Origin: Pogona vitticeps
Taxonomy: Eukaryota; Chordata; Lepidosauria; Squamata; Agamidae
Assembly (NCBI RefSeq): GCF_051106095.1
Contig: NC_135794.1
Coordinates: forward strand, 23,190,747 to 23,254,746
DNA length: 64,000 nucleotides
Reading direction: 5' to 3'
A program made the position numbers and the translations under genes. Position 1 is the stretch's first letter; the number at the start of each line of letters is the position of its first letter. Shown here piece by piece: positions 23,879 to 37,204 of the stretch. The notes below the pieces were generated by a model. The model worked only from the letters and a program-made list of their open reading frames with translations. It made no database searches and had not been told where the DNA came from.

Positions 23879-26800
23879 TATGAATAGGAATCTGGCCATG
23901 ATCTTTACATTGTCCAGAATCTTAACGATGCGCAAGTAAAGGTGCTACTGGAATGGAGATGGATATATTTTTTCCCCTCTCATTGGACTGCTCAGTCTTG
24001 GAAAGCCATGCTTTCCAAATGAAAACATTTTGGCATGTGCTTGACCTGCTCGCATGAATCATCTGGCAGATGTCTTCTGGGTGTGTTTGCCCCTCTCCAT
24101 GCCAACCCTCCTTGTATTTCTTGAGTGGCCTCATTCTCTCCCCGTCCCACCCATGGTGGAGATCTTTCGCCATTTATTCCCTAGTCCTGTGAAACAGTCA
24201 CCTTTTTATCCATTGTGACAGTGATTTGGAAGGATCCCATTGAGTGAACCAAACCCTGACATGGCTCGCATGTGACGACCACCTTAAGAAGAAAGGGAAT
24301 GGAGGGTAAACCTCCTTGCGATTTATGGGGGCGGGAACCCTTGTGTTTTGCACAAAACACATTGAAAATATATGGGGAAGTCGGTCCAGAAATGCGGAAA
24401 AATGGGCAAAGACCCTTGTCGTTTCACCCCAGAAGGGCGAAAACCTTTGAAATGTTTTGTATTCACCAAGGAGAACCCAAAGTTAGCTGGCAAGAATCTG
24501 AAAAAAAGGATCTGCTTTCTAGCAATCCCTGTTAAGGAGATAATTTAGGCAGAGGAATTCCTGCTGTATGTTTGTGTATGTATCAATGGGAGTTTGCCTT
24601 CTGACTTACACCAGGAGCCCCCACCCCATTTGACTGCACGTGGAATACAAGCCAAAGTGAACAGACCCGGACCACCCAGCTCAAGGATCTGATATGTAGC
24701 ATATGTAATTTTTGGCAAGGTTGGCCACATCCGGCCAACTCCAGTTGAGTGAGCTTCTAGAGCAGAAGGCCTCCTATTCTCCTCTTTATGGAGAAGCAAT
24801 ATTAGGTGGAACAAATGTTGAGTTTAACAGTTTGCCAGGCCACAGGGCACTGGCTGACCTCTTGAGAAATTGATCTGTTTTCTCCAAAGCTCTAAGCAGG
24901 GAGAAAAACCTCAGGGTGAGCAGAGCTGGAGGAAAAGAAAGTTCTATTTCACTGTATCTGGTGGCTTTCATGTCTTGACAAACAGACCTCTTTTGCCATT
25001 TGAGGGAGCACCATTTCTAGACTGGGAGATTTCATCTCTCACTCTGAACGGGGACCAGGTCTCACTGCAAAGGTGTTTTTATCTATGTTGTGCATGTTGA
25101 TATTTGTTTATTGTGTAGTGTAGGAAATCCACACTGTCTGTCTCACCTTCTCACACATCCATACCCACACAGGATATTTTGCAATGTTACAGGACGGGTC
25201 ACCTCCTGTGACATTCTCAAAAGCCCTGATCCTTCCTGAGCCACCATTTTGTTTCTTGCTTCACCATCTGAGGAAAAACCCAAGGTAGATCCTTCAAACC
25301 TGAAGCCTGTCCATAATTCCTCTTGACCACTTTTGAGCTTTTAAAAAAAAGCAATTTCAGAATACTGTATTGCCTTTTGAGTTTTTCAGAATGGAAATGA
25401 CCTTTCTACACATGAATTCCCCCCCCCCCCATTTTTTTTGCTGAGACAGATTTTGCAAGACACATCAGTGGAGAGACCAGCAAAAAAAGGGGGGGGCCTT
25501 CCTTTCTGTGAAACACACTTATGAGGAGGTGGAGACCGACGATTTGCACAGAATTCCGGCACGTTCATAAATGTGCTCAACCTTCCCCTGCTTGCAATTA
25601 TTTTTTTCCTAAACAAAGCATTCATTCATTCATTCATCTCCTTCACACAACACACACACACACCTCTCTTTTCCCCTCCCCTCCCTCCCCCCCAAAATAC
25701 AACTCCAGCAAGCAAAGCTGATTTATGCCAAAATTGTAGGCTTCTTACACAACACCACAGTAAGCTGTTTAGTTTCAAGAAACACACATTATATAAAGAC
25801 CCCAGCCAGACAGAAAGCTCTTTTTGTTCGTAGTATGGAGGCGACAATGCATTTCAGAGTCCTCTGTGTGTATGTGTGTGTTGCAGGAAAAAAAAGGCCT
25901 ACTGTATAAATAAGATGCTAATGAAGAATGAGTGGGGTGAATAGCAGCCACTTCCATAAGAAACTAACACCATATTGTTGGCTTTTTTAAAAAAAGACAC
26001 TGTTTCTGTCGAAGCATACTTCTGATTTACACCTAGCTTTTCTTTTCAGTAGCTGTGAAAACCACTCATGGGTATGCTCCCCTGAAACCTCGACAATGCG
26101 GGTGCTCAAAGAACCGCTGCCGTTTTCTTCCGAACCTGCAACCGGAGCCGACAGGCTGATGGGGGAGCCCGGAGGTTCAATGGCAAAACATCTCAGCTAA
26201 GCTTGAAGGGAGAGAAGGGGCAGGAGGAGCCAGCCTTGGCAAATCAAGAAGGCAGCTTCGGTTCCTACACAACAGTGCGGGCTGCGACTCTTGATGCCCG
26301 GCTCTCTCGGTAACTATCAAACTCAGGAAAGGTCATGGTTTACAGAGGTGGTTTGTCCCTGAAGATCCGAGCTGCTAGCTCACAGGTAAGTAAGTGTCTG
26401 TCTCTCCCTCCCTCCTGGTTCGGCTTGGTTTGCTGTTGTTTCGCTCACATCTTTTTTTTTTTTTTTAAAAAAGGTATTGCTTCATGGGAGAAAGATGGTA
26501 TTTCTAGCGTCGACATGTATACTGTGATAAATGTGTTTTCTCTTTCCAAACTATAGGTTTCTAAATTCTTTCCTTTTTAAAGCGCCATCAGTGGGGCTCC
26601 CCACACTCCCTGATATGTGGGGGAAAGGGTGTGCATGTTTGGGTCAAAAAAGTATGCATGCCGAATACAGTTATAAATAGGTGACTGCTAGTGATGATGA
26701 AAGTAGGGTGGCTGTAAATCTTACTTTATAGAGGTCTCTCCTGATTATAAAGCCATCTTTTTAAAAACAGAATTCCCCCTCCCCAATTCAAGCCCAGTTT

Positions 26801-28209
26801 AAGGATCAAGAATACTAAGGGCCTCACTAGAAGAGATGCTGATTCCGTATCTATAAGCAGTGCACCTTTAAAAGGGAAAAATGGTCTGCTCCTTCAAACA
26901 CAAAATTGTGCAAGTCCTCATTTGGCATATATTACTTGCATTGCAATGGATCCAGTAGAAAGTACTAGAGCTTTGTATACATGGCTGGTTCCTTAAGACT
27001 GAAATATTTGCATGTAAAGAGGAAGAAATACGTATTTGCTTTAATATGTGAGCTGGCTTTTAGAAACCAAGAGAGTAGAGTTATTGCAGTTGGTTGCTCA
27101 ACCACAGTGAATACATGAGTTTTCATGGTGACCTGGCTGCAGGGTATCCCAGGATGTTAATATATTGTCAAAATAATATTAAGAGATTTTTGAGTGTTGC
27201 ATCAAGAGAGATAAATCCATGCCATACTCATTTGGTTCAGGACAGCTTCTATTTTTCTGGCACTAGAAAAGCCAGCTCCCCGTACGATGCATGAAGGAAC
27301 ACAGGTCAGGCAGCAGAGAGAACTTACGTTTATATCCACAGGTCCTATTTCTAAATTAGCCAGTCCAGGGAAAGGAGGGGAAAGAAAAAGGTCTTAGGCG
27401 TTACTGTATAAACTGCTCAGTGGAAATTTCTGCTCAACACACAGCAGCGGTCAGAAAAAAGGGGGAAAAAAGCAGCAAAGCAAAACATTCGGCCTGGATT
27501 AGAAACCAGACTTGGGGGGGGGCAGAGGGGTGGATAAAATGCATTAGAACCCTGCTAAATGGCTGCAAAGTAAGCTTTAAGCTCAAAAGAAGGCATTCCA
27601 TTCAGATTATAGCAGCTACTTTTAACAGATTTTTCTGAAAAGCGGTTGTTATTTACTCTCCAAAGTCCCCCCCCCCAAAAAAAGGCATTTGTTACCCTTA
27701 TGGTTACCATTGTTGTTTTAAAAATGTAACCGTTCATTTTCATCTTTTTCACACTGTTTTCAAAATCTCCAACCATCGTAGCTGCTCTTATTTCCCCTGC
27801 AAGTTGGAAAGAAAACTATTTTCAATGGCAAGTAAATAACAAAGAAGAGGGGGAAAAAAACCCGTTCAACTTCAGCCCTCCGGAGCTGAAATACTGGGAC
27901 ATTAGTAATGTGGTCCTACCTTATAGGACTGTTGTAGAAGTTTCAGGGATGTGCACGGGAAACTTGGAATGCCTAGAATTCTTCTATATTCAAGGTTTTC
28001 CTTGTTCTAATAATAATAGTGACATCATTACTTGTTATGGTTAAAGGGCTGCTATCATTCTTACTGCCATGGACTTGAGTGGAGCATGGAAATGCCTTCT
28101 TTACTATGGGAATAATCTGCATTCTCTAGGGCCTTCTGTCCACAGCAGAGGGGTGACCATCCCTTAAGAGAAGGGTCTTAACCATACTTTGCCCATCCCA
28201 TACAACTTA

Positions 28210-28547
28210 GGTGAAGGTTCCTCTTGACATTTAGTCCAGTCGTGTCCGACTCTAGGGCACGGTGCTCATCCCCATTTCCAAGCCGCAGAGCCAGAGTTTG
28301 TCTGTAGACTGTTTCCGTGGTCATGTGGCCTGCGCAATTAGACACAGAATGCCATTTACCTTCCCACCGAGGTGGTACCTCTTTATCTACTCGCATTTTT
28401 ACATGCTTTCGAACGGCTAGGTTGGTGGGAGCTGGGACAAGCGACAGGAGCTCACTCCGTCCCGTGGATTCGATCTTATAATGGCTGATCTTCTGACCTT
28501 GCAGCACAGAGGCTTCTGCGGTTTAACCCGCAGCGCCACCGCGTCCC
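28210..28547 (-). mobile_element. Sauria-type SINE, full length
   Basis: The - strand copy begins GGGACGCGGTGGCGCTGCGG at 28547 and ends with AAGAGGAACCTTCAC at 28210. Its central GTCTACAGACAAACTC block has drifted, and the CTTTACC repeats are reduced to a remnant. Confidence 0.85.
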
Positions 28548-28563
28548 TTTTTCCCATACAACT

Positions 28564-28803
28564 TGTTGTTGTTGTTTAGTCATTTAGTCGTGTCCGACTC
28601 TTTGTGACCCCATGGGCCAGAGCACGCCAGGCCCTCCTGTCTTCCACTGCCTCCCGGAGTTTGGTCAAATTCATGTTGGTCGCTTCGATGACACTGTCCA
28701 ACCATCTCATCCTCCGTCGTCCCCTTCTCCTCCTGCCTTCACATTTTCCTAACATCAACATCTTTATTTGGTCCTTTTCTCTTCTCTTTGCTCGGCGTAA
28801 CAA
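28564..28803 (-). pseudogene. BovB LINE ORF2 C-terminus and 3' end
   Basis: The - strand frame includes EGRRRRGRRRMRWLDSVIEA, then LREAVEDRRAWRALAHGV and TKSRTRLND. It parallels the BovB/RTE ORF2 end (GRQRMRWLDGI...AWRAAVHGVAKSRTRLSD, recalled). After the frame the 3' end runs into (CAA)n. Everything upstream of the polymerase C-terminus is missing. It lies 17 nt from the Sauria SINE, which shares its GTCGTGTCCGACTCT block. Confidence 0.8.
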
Positions 28804-29807
28804 GTAAACCTTGAGCCATCCTGCAGATTCTTCAGGCTTCGGTTATAATAAGAGTCAAGCTTCTCCAGCAGGGACAGAAGTCTCTGGCAGCATCTGGAGT
28901 GCTCCTTCTTTGCTTCCTCTGGGTTCTATCTCTCTCTATTCAGTTTTGCAAATCTGGAACCCCAGCTGTCCGTCTACGGGAGAAGGGGAAGCTCCTCCGA
29001 TGAGCCACGGGGCATTCCAGGTGGGGATGTGGCATTAAGCCCCCTTGCCTTCGTAGGTAGCCATCCCTCTCCTGAGTTAATGCAATAGAACTCGTCTGGG
29101 ATATAAATAGCTCTCCATTTTGCCATCCTTGGGTTGTTTAGTCTGAGCCTAAAAGGAGAGGATGGGAAATCCATTTGCACAGCCCGAGTCCCAAAGAGGG
29201 TGTGGTTGGAAAAGCCGAGTTGTTTTGCTCTCTTTTTTCTTTTTGCTAGAGAAAGACGGACTTTTTATAACCCAACCCTGAAGAATCTGGAGGGTGTCAC
29301 AAGGTTTCGCTCGCTTTTGCGGAGCGAGGGAAGCAGGAGAGGAAAAAATGAACCTTTAGATGCAGTTTTATAGAATGGACAAAGTGTGCTTAGTGTTTTC
29401 TTTTTTAAAAAAAAAATAAGTGAAGGAGTTATAAGGGGTGGAGAGGTTTAACTGTTTCCTGAGCGAAACAATTCGGCCACAGAAATTTCTTCTTTGCAAC
29501 CTGTGTTTGCAGGGGCTGCATTGGGATGTCGGCCAGGGCTGTGATGGCGTCAGAAACAAAATAAAAATAACATCTAGAGCCTGGAAAAAGTTGAGGTTTC
29601 TTTTTATATTCGGAGCATATCCAATATATGGCTAGTTTAGTCTTTGTATGGGAGAAAGAAATAACACAATCATTATGAAATACAGTACATATGAGGAGGT
29701 GGCACAGAAGGGAAATAGTGTGTGTGTGTGTGTGTGTTTGCACACAGCTACATGTGTGTGAGAGAGTGTGTGTTACCTCATCTCAGCTGGAATATGAGAG
29801 AGGTACT

Positions 29808-29905
29808 GATGGATGGATGGATGGATGGATGGATGGATGGATGGATGGATGGATGGATGGATGGATGGATGGATGGATGGATGGATGGATGGATGGATGG
29901 ATGGA
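29808..29905. repeat. (ATGG)n microsatellite
   Basis: About 24 perfect units. Same motif and almost the same length as the tract in CFAP161 intron 2. Confidence 0.95.
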
Positions 29906-29962
29906 CCATTGAAGATAGAAGATTTTTCTCTGAGTTAGAACATTTTTGTCCTATATCATTAT

Positions 29963-30107
29963 GAGCAATGGACCCCAACCTTGGGTGCCCAGATGTTCTC
30001 GGACTGCAGTTCCCAGAAGCCTTCACCACTTTGCAGATCTGGCCAGGATTTCTGGGAGTTGTAGTCCAAGAACATCTGGGACCCCAGGTTGGGAACCCCT
30101 GCTCTGG
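29963..30107. mobile_element. Palindromic MITE-like element
   Basis: Left GAGCAATGGACCCCAACCTT, right ACCCCAGGTTGGGAACCCCT then GCTCTGG. This copy shows that the element ends extend to GAGCA...TGCTC. Confidence 0.65.
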
Positions 30108-33043
30108 TTTTATTTCCGGATCAATATATTTAGCAAATGAGCGATTTTAAGGCTTTAAATTCTTTTCTTTTTTTAATCTCAGTCTTCCAGGGCAAATTCC
30201 AGCACTGTGAAATTCACTGCCCATCCCCCCTCAACTCTAATCTTGTTGTTTCTGCCCTCCATTTTGGACCCTGTGCCATTCCCTCAGAAAGATATTCAGT
30301 GGAGAGACAAGCTTGTTCCTGACCAACAAAATGGTGGCCAGAGAGTCCCTGACAGTTTGGAGGTTCCTGCATTCAACGTCTGCCTCAGGAATCCCATAAT
30401 GCTTTGGCACATTGGCTTTCGGGATCTGGGTCCGAACTTTAATTACCTGGTGGTCCACAAGGCCAGGTGTTTTCACCTGAAAAACCTGAAGATGGATTGT
30501 GGGCAAGAATGTTTCAACATTCTTGAGGTAAAAATTGAGGGCACGGATGCAAAAATAAAAAAAATTGACAAGTGCACATCAATGGCCACCTTCCAAAAAT
30601 GTCCTAGAAGCAGGATGAATCCCAACAAAACCTTGGTCTGTGGGAAACTCTGAGGAGAAACGACCACAAAATGGCGGCCAGAAGGAGCAAGAGTTTGAAG
30701 GTAGCTCCAGTGGGTTTCCTTGCTCTGGAATTGGTGCTCCTAGGCTTGAAATTTGTCAAGACATCGAGCATCATGCAGATGAGTTTGCCCGTTGCATCTC
30801 TGCATGATTCGCTGGTCCGTCCTTTCCTTCTGTCCTGTTGGGTGGTCATTCTGCCCCATCTCTGCATCCCACATCTGCACCCCATCATTTGAAATACATG
30901 GATGAAGGAAGATCGCCCATCTTTGTTATGCTTCTGTGTGAGTCACGGCTCGCGTCTCTTTCCAGCTGGGAATCAAGCACAGAACAGTGACTTACACAGA
31001 AAGACAGCCGCGGCGAAGTCTCAAGATAGTTTGTACTCCGGCCGATGGTCTGTTGATTTAAAGATCAGCAAATCAGCCAGTCAGTCAGCCCCGTTATTGT
31101 GTCTTAGCCCCGAAAACATCCAACATAAACACATGGATCTTCCCTATTTCCAACCGCTTAATTTCCAAAAGGACATCAAACCAAAATATAAACCAAAATA
31201 CTGCTGGTACACAAGGAAGATCAGAGATCTATCTGGACAGATCAAAGCTTACTTTCTGTAGAATTCTATAAACACAATAAAACCATTTACAATCCAAAGA
31301 ATGAAGTAAGCCGATGGTTTATTTCAGGACAAAAAAAAAGTCCTACAAGATGTAGAAACCCTGAGATACATTTCTAAGCATTTGAATATTTGCACTTTTG
31401 GTTTTTAACTATAGGCAGGTCTGTATGTCAAACCCAAGCCCCCAAGCTGCAGCCTCGGTAGTACATCTGTGAAATGGGATCAAGCCGGACCTTGACCCTC
31501 GGAAGCATTGCAAAAAGCAGCCCCCTGCGTCCGATGCGCTGTGTAAACAGACCAGTCATAGTCGTTGGGAGATTTTGTGGGGGGACGGCAGAAGAACATG
31601 GAGGGTGGAGAGGGGGGGCAGAGGGTTTTTGTCACGCTGAAAAGCCTCCATCTGGAAATGCTCAAAAGGTAGGAGCCCCTGGTAAAACAGGAGACACTGA
31701 AAGGCGCATGATTCAAAACAGCTGAATAAATGACTAAGGCAGCAAAGATGATGGCATATATATATTTGCACGCTCCTCAACCACTGTCGTTTTACTGCTG
31801 TTAGTCTCTCAAAGATAGGATATTTTATCCAGAGCACACAAATATTCCCTTTTGGGTTAATATTTCCCCCGAATCCCCCCAGCCTGCCATGGTAGCTGAG
31901 GACGTCTGGGAATTGCAGTCCTTAAAAAAAAAAAAATCAAATTTTGAGGCACTGATTTTAATCAGTGGCTCTTTTTCAAAGACTGGGAAGTTTGTTATTT
32001 TCCCCTCTGAAAGCAAGTAGTTACACAGTTACTACTCCAAAGATCAAAAAAAAAAAAAGTTACCCTTGTCGTTTGCGGTGTTTGATAACTAACACTTTAC
32101 TCTCAGGATTCAAAAGTAACAAAAACAGTTACTTTGTAGTTACTTTTAAAAAAACCCGGAATGCTGTCACTCACTGACTTGTGCCCACGGTCTAAAGGAG
32201 TGACCTTGTTCCCGCAACTGCAAAAGGAACTTAAAAGAGTTACAATGACTCAGCGAAAGTTGTTGTGGCTTGTCATGCTAGTCAGCAGTCCCTCGATTCT
32301 TGCAAAAGGGAATTAATCCCAAGAGACTCATTTTTTGCAACCCCTTCCAAACGACATGTCTCTTTCCTTGGCCTCCTTCGGGCCGCATCCTGTCCTTCGC
32401 CCAGTATACAAATTTCGTCCCCAAAAAAGAACAATCTCCCTGTTGTTCTTAATGCAACTGTCTTTAAAAGGCGTTTTTTGCTCAAGCTTTAAAACCAACA
32501 CAGTGTGTTGAATTTCCCTCTCCTCCTCTCCCTCTACTTTCCCCCTCCTTGGGGGTGGGAGGGAGGGAATGGCACTAAATGAATCATTTCATTTTGACTT
32601 TGGGGGGGGGGGAAGAGTTTTAGGTGTTGGGCTGGAAGTGAACCACGCCATTACATAAACATGGGAGCCGTCCCTGAACCAATGAGAAGACAAGTACGGA
32701 TGCGGCGCCGTTCGCTAAACAGTTGAACACTTTTTCCATGTGTGCGCAAAGAAAAGGCTTCTCCTAGCTGGGCCGCTCTTGCGCTCTCTCTCTCTCGCTC
32801 TCTCTGTTTTTCTTTTTCTTCTCTTCCCTGCCAGTTGTAGAAGTGAGTCAGTCGAAGCCGGGCGGCCAGAGTCAGATTCTTTTTTTTCTCCAAGTGGATT
32901 TTGTGGTACAGGAAACAGATTGATGGTACATTTGGTGGTGGGGATTTGGTGGAATCACACTTCCTTTTACCAAGCCAAGCGGGTGGCAGAGAGGATGCTG
33001 AACTGAAGCCATCCCGCTCAAGGAAACAAGGAAGACTGTTAGG

Positions 33044-33050
33044 TATAAAA
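33044..33050 (+). promoter_or_regulatory. Candidate TATA box, IL16 promoter
   Basis: TATAAAA lies in a sequence that also holds ETS-like AGGAAAC and CTTCCT motifs within 150 nt upstream. It is about 200 nt before a strong splice donor. Assigning it to IL16 is inference from strand, position and the presence of a downstream acceptor at 43017. Confidence 0.4.
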
Positions 33051-33074
33051 GAAGCAGGGGAATGACTCCCCAGC

Positions 33075-33256
33075 AGGGGCTCTGTGAGCTGATTCTGGAG
33101 TCTTCCAAAAACTTTGGATTTACTGAATTTTAAGGTTCCCTCTTCGTGTTAAAAACAACAACTTTCAGCCCAGGGAAAGATGACCCGGCTGCATTTTTCC
33201 ACTCTCATCGACTCCCGAAGCTGAAACGTAAAGATAGCATGGGCTTCTTGAGGATG
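33075..33256 (+). other. Candidate non-coding first exon of IL16
   Basis: The expected start is about 30 nt after the TATA box. The end is the donor ATG|GTAAGTG at 33257. Short ATG frames are present (33180 and 33239). Spliced to either acceptor of the next exon (43019 or 42999), the 33239 frame meets a stop within 6-8 codons. The exon is therefore 5'UTR, with upstream ORFs that may dampen translation. Confidence 0.4.
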
Positions 33257-35883
33257 GTAAGTGAATCGACAGAATATATGAATATATGCATGAAGTCTTC
33301 TGTGTGATGTTCTCATGGCTGTGATTTCCAGCCCAGTTATTGGAGCGAAGCACCCACTGCCTCTTGCAAGGCTTGAATATGTTGATGAATATTTTTAGCA
33401 CAGAGTGTTTTTTTTTAAAGTTTCCTTTAATACTCTCTTTGGATGTCGAAAATGAAGGGATTTGACACAGGCAAGACAGTCTACTCGGGCAAATGCAAGA
33501 CTTTGAACATGCATTTGGCAGAAACAAGCAAAAAGAGTGAGTAATTAGAGGCGTACTTGAAACGGGACTTTGGCTTCGGTGTGCCAGCTTAGCTTCTGCT
33601 CCAGCCTGATGTGGGTAAGGCTGTGTTTACAGAGCGGTTCAAATAAATAATAACACTAGAAAGAGGGGGGTGGGTGGGTGAGCTACTAACACAGACAAGG
33701 TGGAGAGCGGTCCCGATCCGGTGACAGCCAGCATTGTTTGGAGCTTCGCTGGATAATTATGCATGGGTTTCGTGGCGCTTATTTAGAAATCAGTATTATA
33801 ATGCCAATGAGTAGGAATCTTCTTGGCTGTTTATAGGGGTGTAAGTGTAATGAGCAGCGAATGGCATCAACCGAATGAATCGCCATTTGAATTCGGCCTT
33901 GCGCGCCAGGTCGGATGGCTGGAACCCAACGAGGAATGCAAGCAGGGATCCCTTAAGTAGCAGCTCTGGATGGTTGTGATTTATCCTATTCCATTTACAC
34001 TGGCGCAAATCACCCCTCGGATTCTGGCCACTGTGTTTTGAACTGCAGCCATAGAAGCGGTGTGCCTCCTCCATGGACTTTCCCAGGAATAACCCCTGGG
34101 GGGCATTTTCTAAGCCACCGCTCTCCAAATTTCATATGTTTTTCTTTAAAGTGGAACTGTTCGTTCCATGGCAGTGCTTCAAAACAGACCCCTATTAGCA
34201 TCTCCCCACTAGCCTGGGTGAAATACTTTTGCTCCACTGGCCAGTTTAAAGGATTTGAAGGGGGAGCTGAATTTTCAAAGCTAGGCTTCTGTTTTCCTTG
34301 TCGAAGGACCAAAGTGCCCTCAAACCATTTGGTGGAAGAGGGGAAGGCCAAGACACCACCTAACACTTCAGCAGCTTTAAGAGTCCATGGGAGAGACACC
34401 ATGGAAGTTGATTTCAGCACTGTAGATAGGGCAGAACCTCCTACAGTTGATCTTAGGGCCGTCGGAAAGCTTTGGGGTTGGGGGGTAAGGTTGCTTGCTC
34501 AGAACACATGGCTCTCTCTTCCAGTAGGATGCTTGGCCAAAGGGCTGGGGCCACCCGTTCCACATCACCCAGCATCTGCCACTGGAGATAACCGTGGCCT
34601 CACAGAAGAAGCCGGGGCCTGTGGAACTCAACTGCTGGAAGCAAAGTTTGAACGTCTGTCCCAGGTGGGATTTTGGAGCCTAAGATCTCCTCATCAGAAG
34701 CTACTAGGCTCCTTCAGGACTTTATGCATAATAATCAGCGAGGCTGACTCTAAAAGCGAAGAGATTTCACGGGAAGGATATAAGAGGATTTGAAACGATG
34801 CAGGTTACCGGGATAAGAAGCCAACTGCCTGCCTGAGACAGCTTAATGGTGATCATCTTTGGCAGCTAAAACCTCGCATAAAAATGAGATTCAGTTGACA
34901 ACTTACGTTTAGGAAGATTGTCAGAAGTTTGGGGAGGGGGTGAGGGAAATGGAGATGAAACACACACACGTACAAATGAGGGTTCCAAATTTATCAGAGA
35001 CCCAAAGGAGGAACATTTGAGTTAAGGAGCTTTGCCTCAGACGGGCACTTGGGTATCTACGACAGAAACTTCAAGAATACTTCCTGCCAAAGTCTTCCAG
35101 CTGAAATAACAAGAGCTCCCAACGATGGCGTCAATTCTTCGGACACGGCCCCAGACATTTTGAGGGGAGAAGAGGGGACACAACGTTCTCAGTCTGAGTA
35201 GGAGAAGAAACCCCCTCCTCTCCACCTACCACTGGCAATATTAAAAATTTTTGGGGGGGAGACTGGAAAACCCCAAAGGAGCATGGTTCCCTTCTTGCCA
35301 CTTTTACCAAGCCTTTGCATGGTTGCCTGGCCTTTCAAAACAAGAGGTGTTTTGGAAAACTGCCCAGTCGTCCTTCCTCGTGTCAGAGTCTCAGGATGGG
35401 TGTGAATTTTGTTGGAGTTCGTTTTTTTTAAAAAAAGTACGAATTTATGAATATTCGCAAATTTCCTCCTAGTCATGACAGGAAGAATGTGAGCTTTTAG
35501 AACAAAAAACAGAAGGATTGTGAGAAATAAAAAATTGAACATATTTAGTTCTCAAAGGCCATGTCATGGATGTCTAGGGTTTTGGACTTTACTACTCTGA
35601 CTCTAAATTTCTGAGTGTTCAACCGCAGGGGTTGTGTCGAGGTAAGGTTGTCTCCTCTATTTCTTGGAGACTCTCCCCATTTTTAGCACATACATGGCAC
35701 TATCAATATAATCCTTTCCATGCCGGGAACAATTTTATCTCTGCCATTGGTCAATGAAAATTTGGAAATAATTTCACTTTCCTAACAGTCAGTGAAATTT
35801 GTAATTTTCCTTGTTTTGTGGAATGGAGCTTGAAGCCCTAAAACTCTGGATATGGGAGAAAGTAAAGCAGGCTTTTTGTGATC

Positions 35884-36092
35884 CCTAAGTATCTTTATTT
35901 ATTGGCTACTTCGATATCCCACCTTTTTGCCTCTGAAATTTAAATGATGGACATGGTTCCCCTTTCATTTTCACAAGTCTCATGAGATCAGGCTGAACCA
36001 AAATGGTTAGTCCCCAGGTCATCATGGCTCATTGGAGATCTGAACCTCTGAAGTCCTCAATCCAGCATTCTAGCCATTCCACTGTACCGCCT
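35884..36092 (-). mobile_element. tRNA-derived SINE, diverged
   Basis: On the - strand: GGTACAGTGGAATGGCTAGA head, CAGAGGTTCAGATCTCCAAT box B region, GAGCCATGATGACC, then a GGGATATCGAAGTAGCCAAT tail plus AAATAAAG. Confidence 0.55.
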
Positions 36093-36768
36093 TTCCTCTA
36101 AGCATTTTGGCCTGGTTCCATATACCAGAGCTATGGTTTGGTATTTTAATGCTATGGCCAATCTCCTGTTCTGGAAGCCACATCTATGGAAGACATTGCC
36201 GGTAAGGGGGAGATTGTTGGGCTTTAAAGAGTTCCTCTTTCTGCCGCAAAATTTGTCTGATGCATGTGCAACCAGTCCCATGGCATGCAAGCCTTGGGAG
36301 CCCCAGAACAGAAGGAGGAACTCTTTAAATGCCCTCAAAAATTCCCTGCTGATGACTCCATGGGCATAATTACGTTAGTTGTGCATTAAAATCAATGGGA
36401 GAGTGTTGCCATGGATAACTGGATTCCAACCCTATCTGGGTCCATTAGCATGTTACCTTAAAACACACAGAAAGCCACATTGCTATTCTTTTTGAACTTC
36501 CTGATAATGGTGAGCTAAAAAAGACACCTGATTGAATTTCAGGGTGCCAGCTGACATTTCCAGCACCTGCTTGCTCTCTTTCTTCAGGTTTTCAGGTGGG
36601 GAGACAAATCTGAGGGAGGACAGGGCTGGAGTAGGAGAAAGATTAATTGACGTGCATAAATTGGCTTTAAAATCTGGGGACTCATTTCCTCCCACCATGC
36701 CCAGATGGTGTTGAATCTCTCTGGCTTACTGTGAAGGTAGATGTGTGTGGCTTATATAGCGCTAGCAG

Positions 36769-36772
<4 letters not shown>

Positions 36773-36831
<59 letters not shown>

Positions 36832-36874
36832 CATGTGTGTGCGCACGTGTGTGTGTGTGCGTGTGTGCGCGTGC
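36773..36874. repeat. (GT)n tract with GC-rich interruptions
   Basis: A roughly 100-nt alternating purine-pyrimidine run, with TGTGCGCACGTG in its right half. Z-DNA-forming potential is high (inference). Confidence 0.9.
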
Positions 36875-37204
36875 AAGGCTGCTGCATCCATGGCCTTGGA
36901 ACTACCATGCCATTTGAAACAAGGCAGGGGATGGAGCACCAGCACCATGACTTGCGAGCCTTCTTCAGCACAAACCCTAGCATTGGAAATGCAGGGCCTT
37001 GGAAGGGCAAAACTCTCTGGGTGGCTGCTGGCAAGCCTTCTACAACTCCCGGGAGCAGCACAGAGTCTGGCAATTCCTCATATGTCCTGCATGCTATACG
37101 TAAAACCCCCTGACCCCTGCTCTCAGAATTTGAGATCAGTCTCAGAGAAAGGGATGCTAATGACCTGGTAATTCTGGAACCAGCTAAAGGGACATATGAT
37201 TGCT

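Larger units (their letters stand above)
22690..33040. other. Region between CFAP161 and the candidate IL16 first exon
   Basis: About 10 kb with no recognised gene. It holds inverted SINE copies (23281-23878), a Sauria SINE and a BovB fragment (28210-28790), an (ATGG)n tract (29808) and a MITE-like element (29963). The parts at 23900-26000, 26600-28150 and 30110-32600 gave no family match. A possible promoter or alternative exon area around 26040-26385 is discussed as a finding. Confidence 0.65.

Noticed and set aside
30207-30653. 148-codon open frame on the + strand
   Set aside because: No family resemblance, no splice or promoter support, and an overlapping frame on the opposite strand.
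33180-33256. Upstream start giving a longer IL16 N-terminus
   Set aside because: The frame starting at 33180 stops within the exon. The one at 33239 meets a stop soon after either acceptor (43019 or 42999). An in-frame TGA at 43066 also precedes the accepted start.
34038-34793. 251-codon open frame on the + strand in IL16 intron 1
   Set aside because: It is the longest non-exonic frame, but it has no recognisable domain, no good start context, irregular composition and overlapping frames on the other strand. It is best explained as chance.
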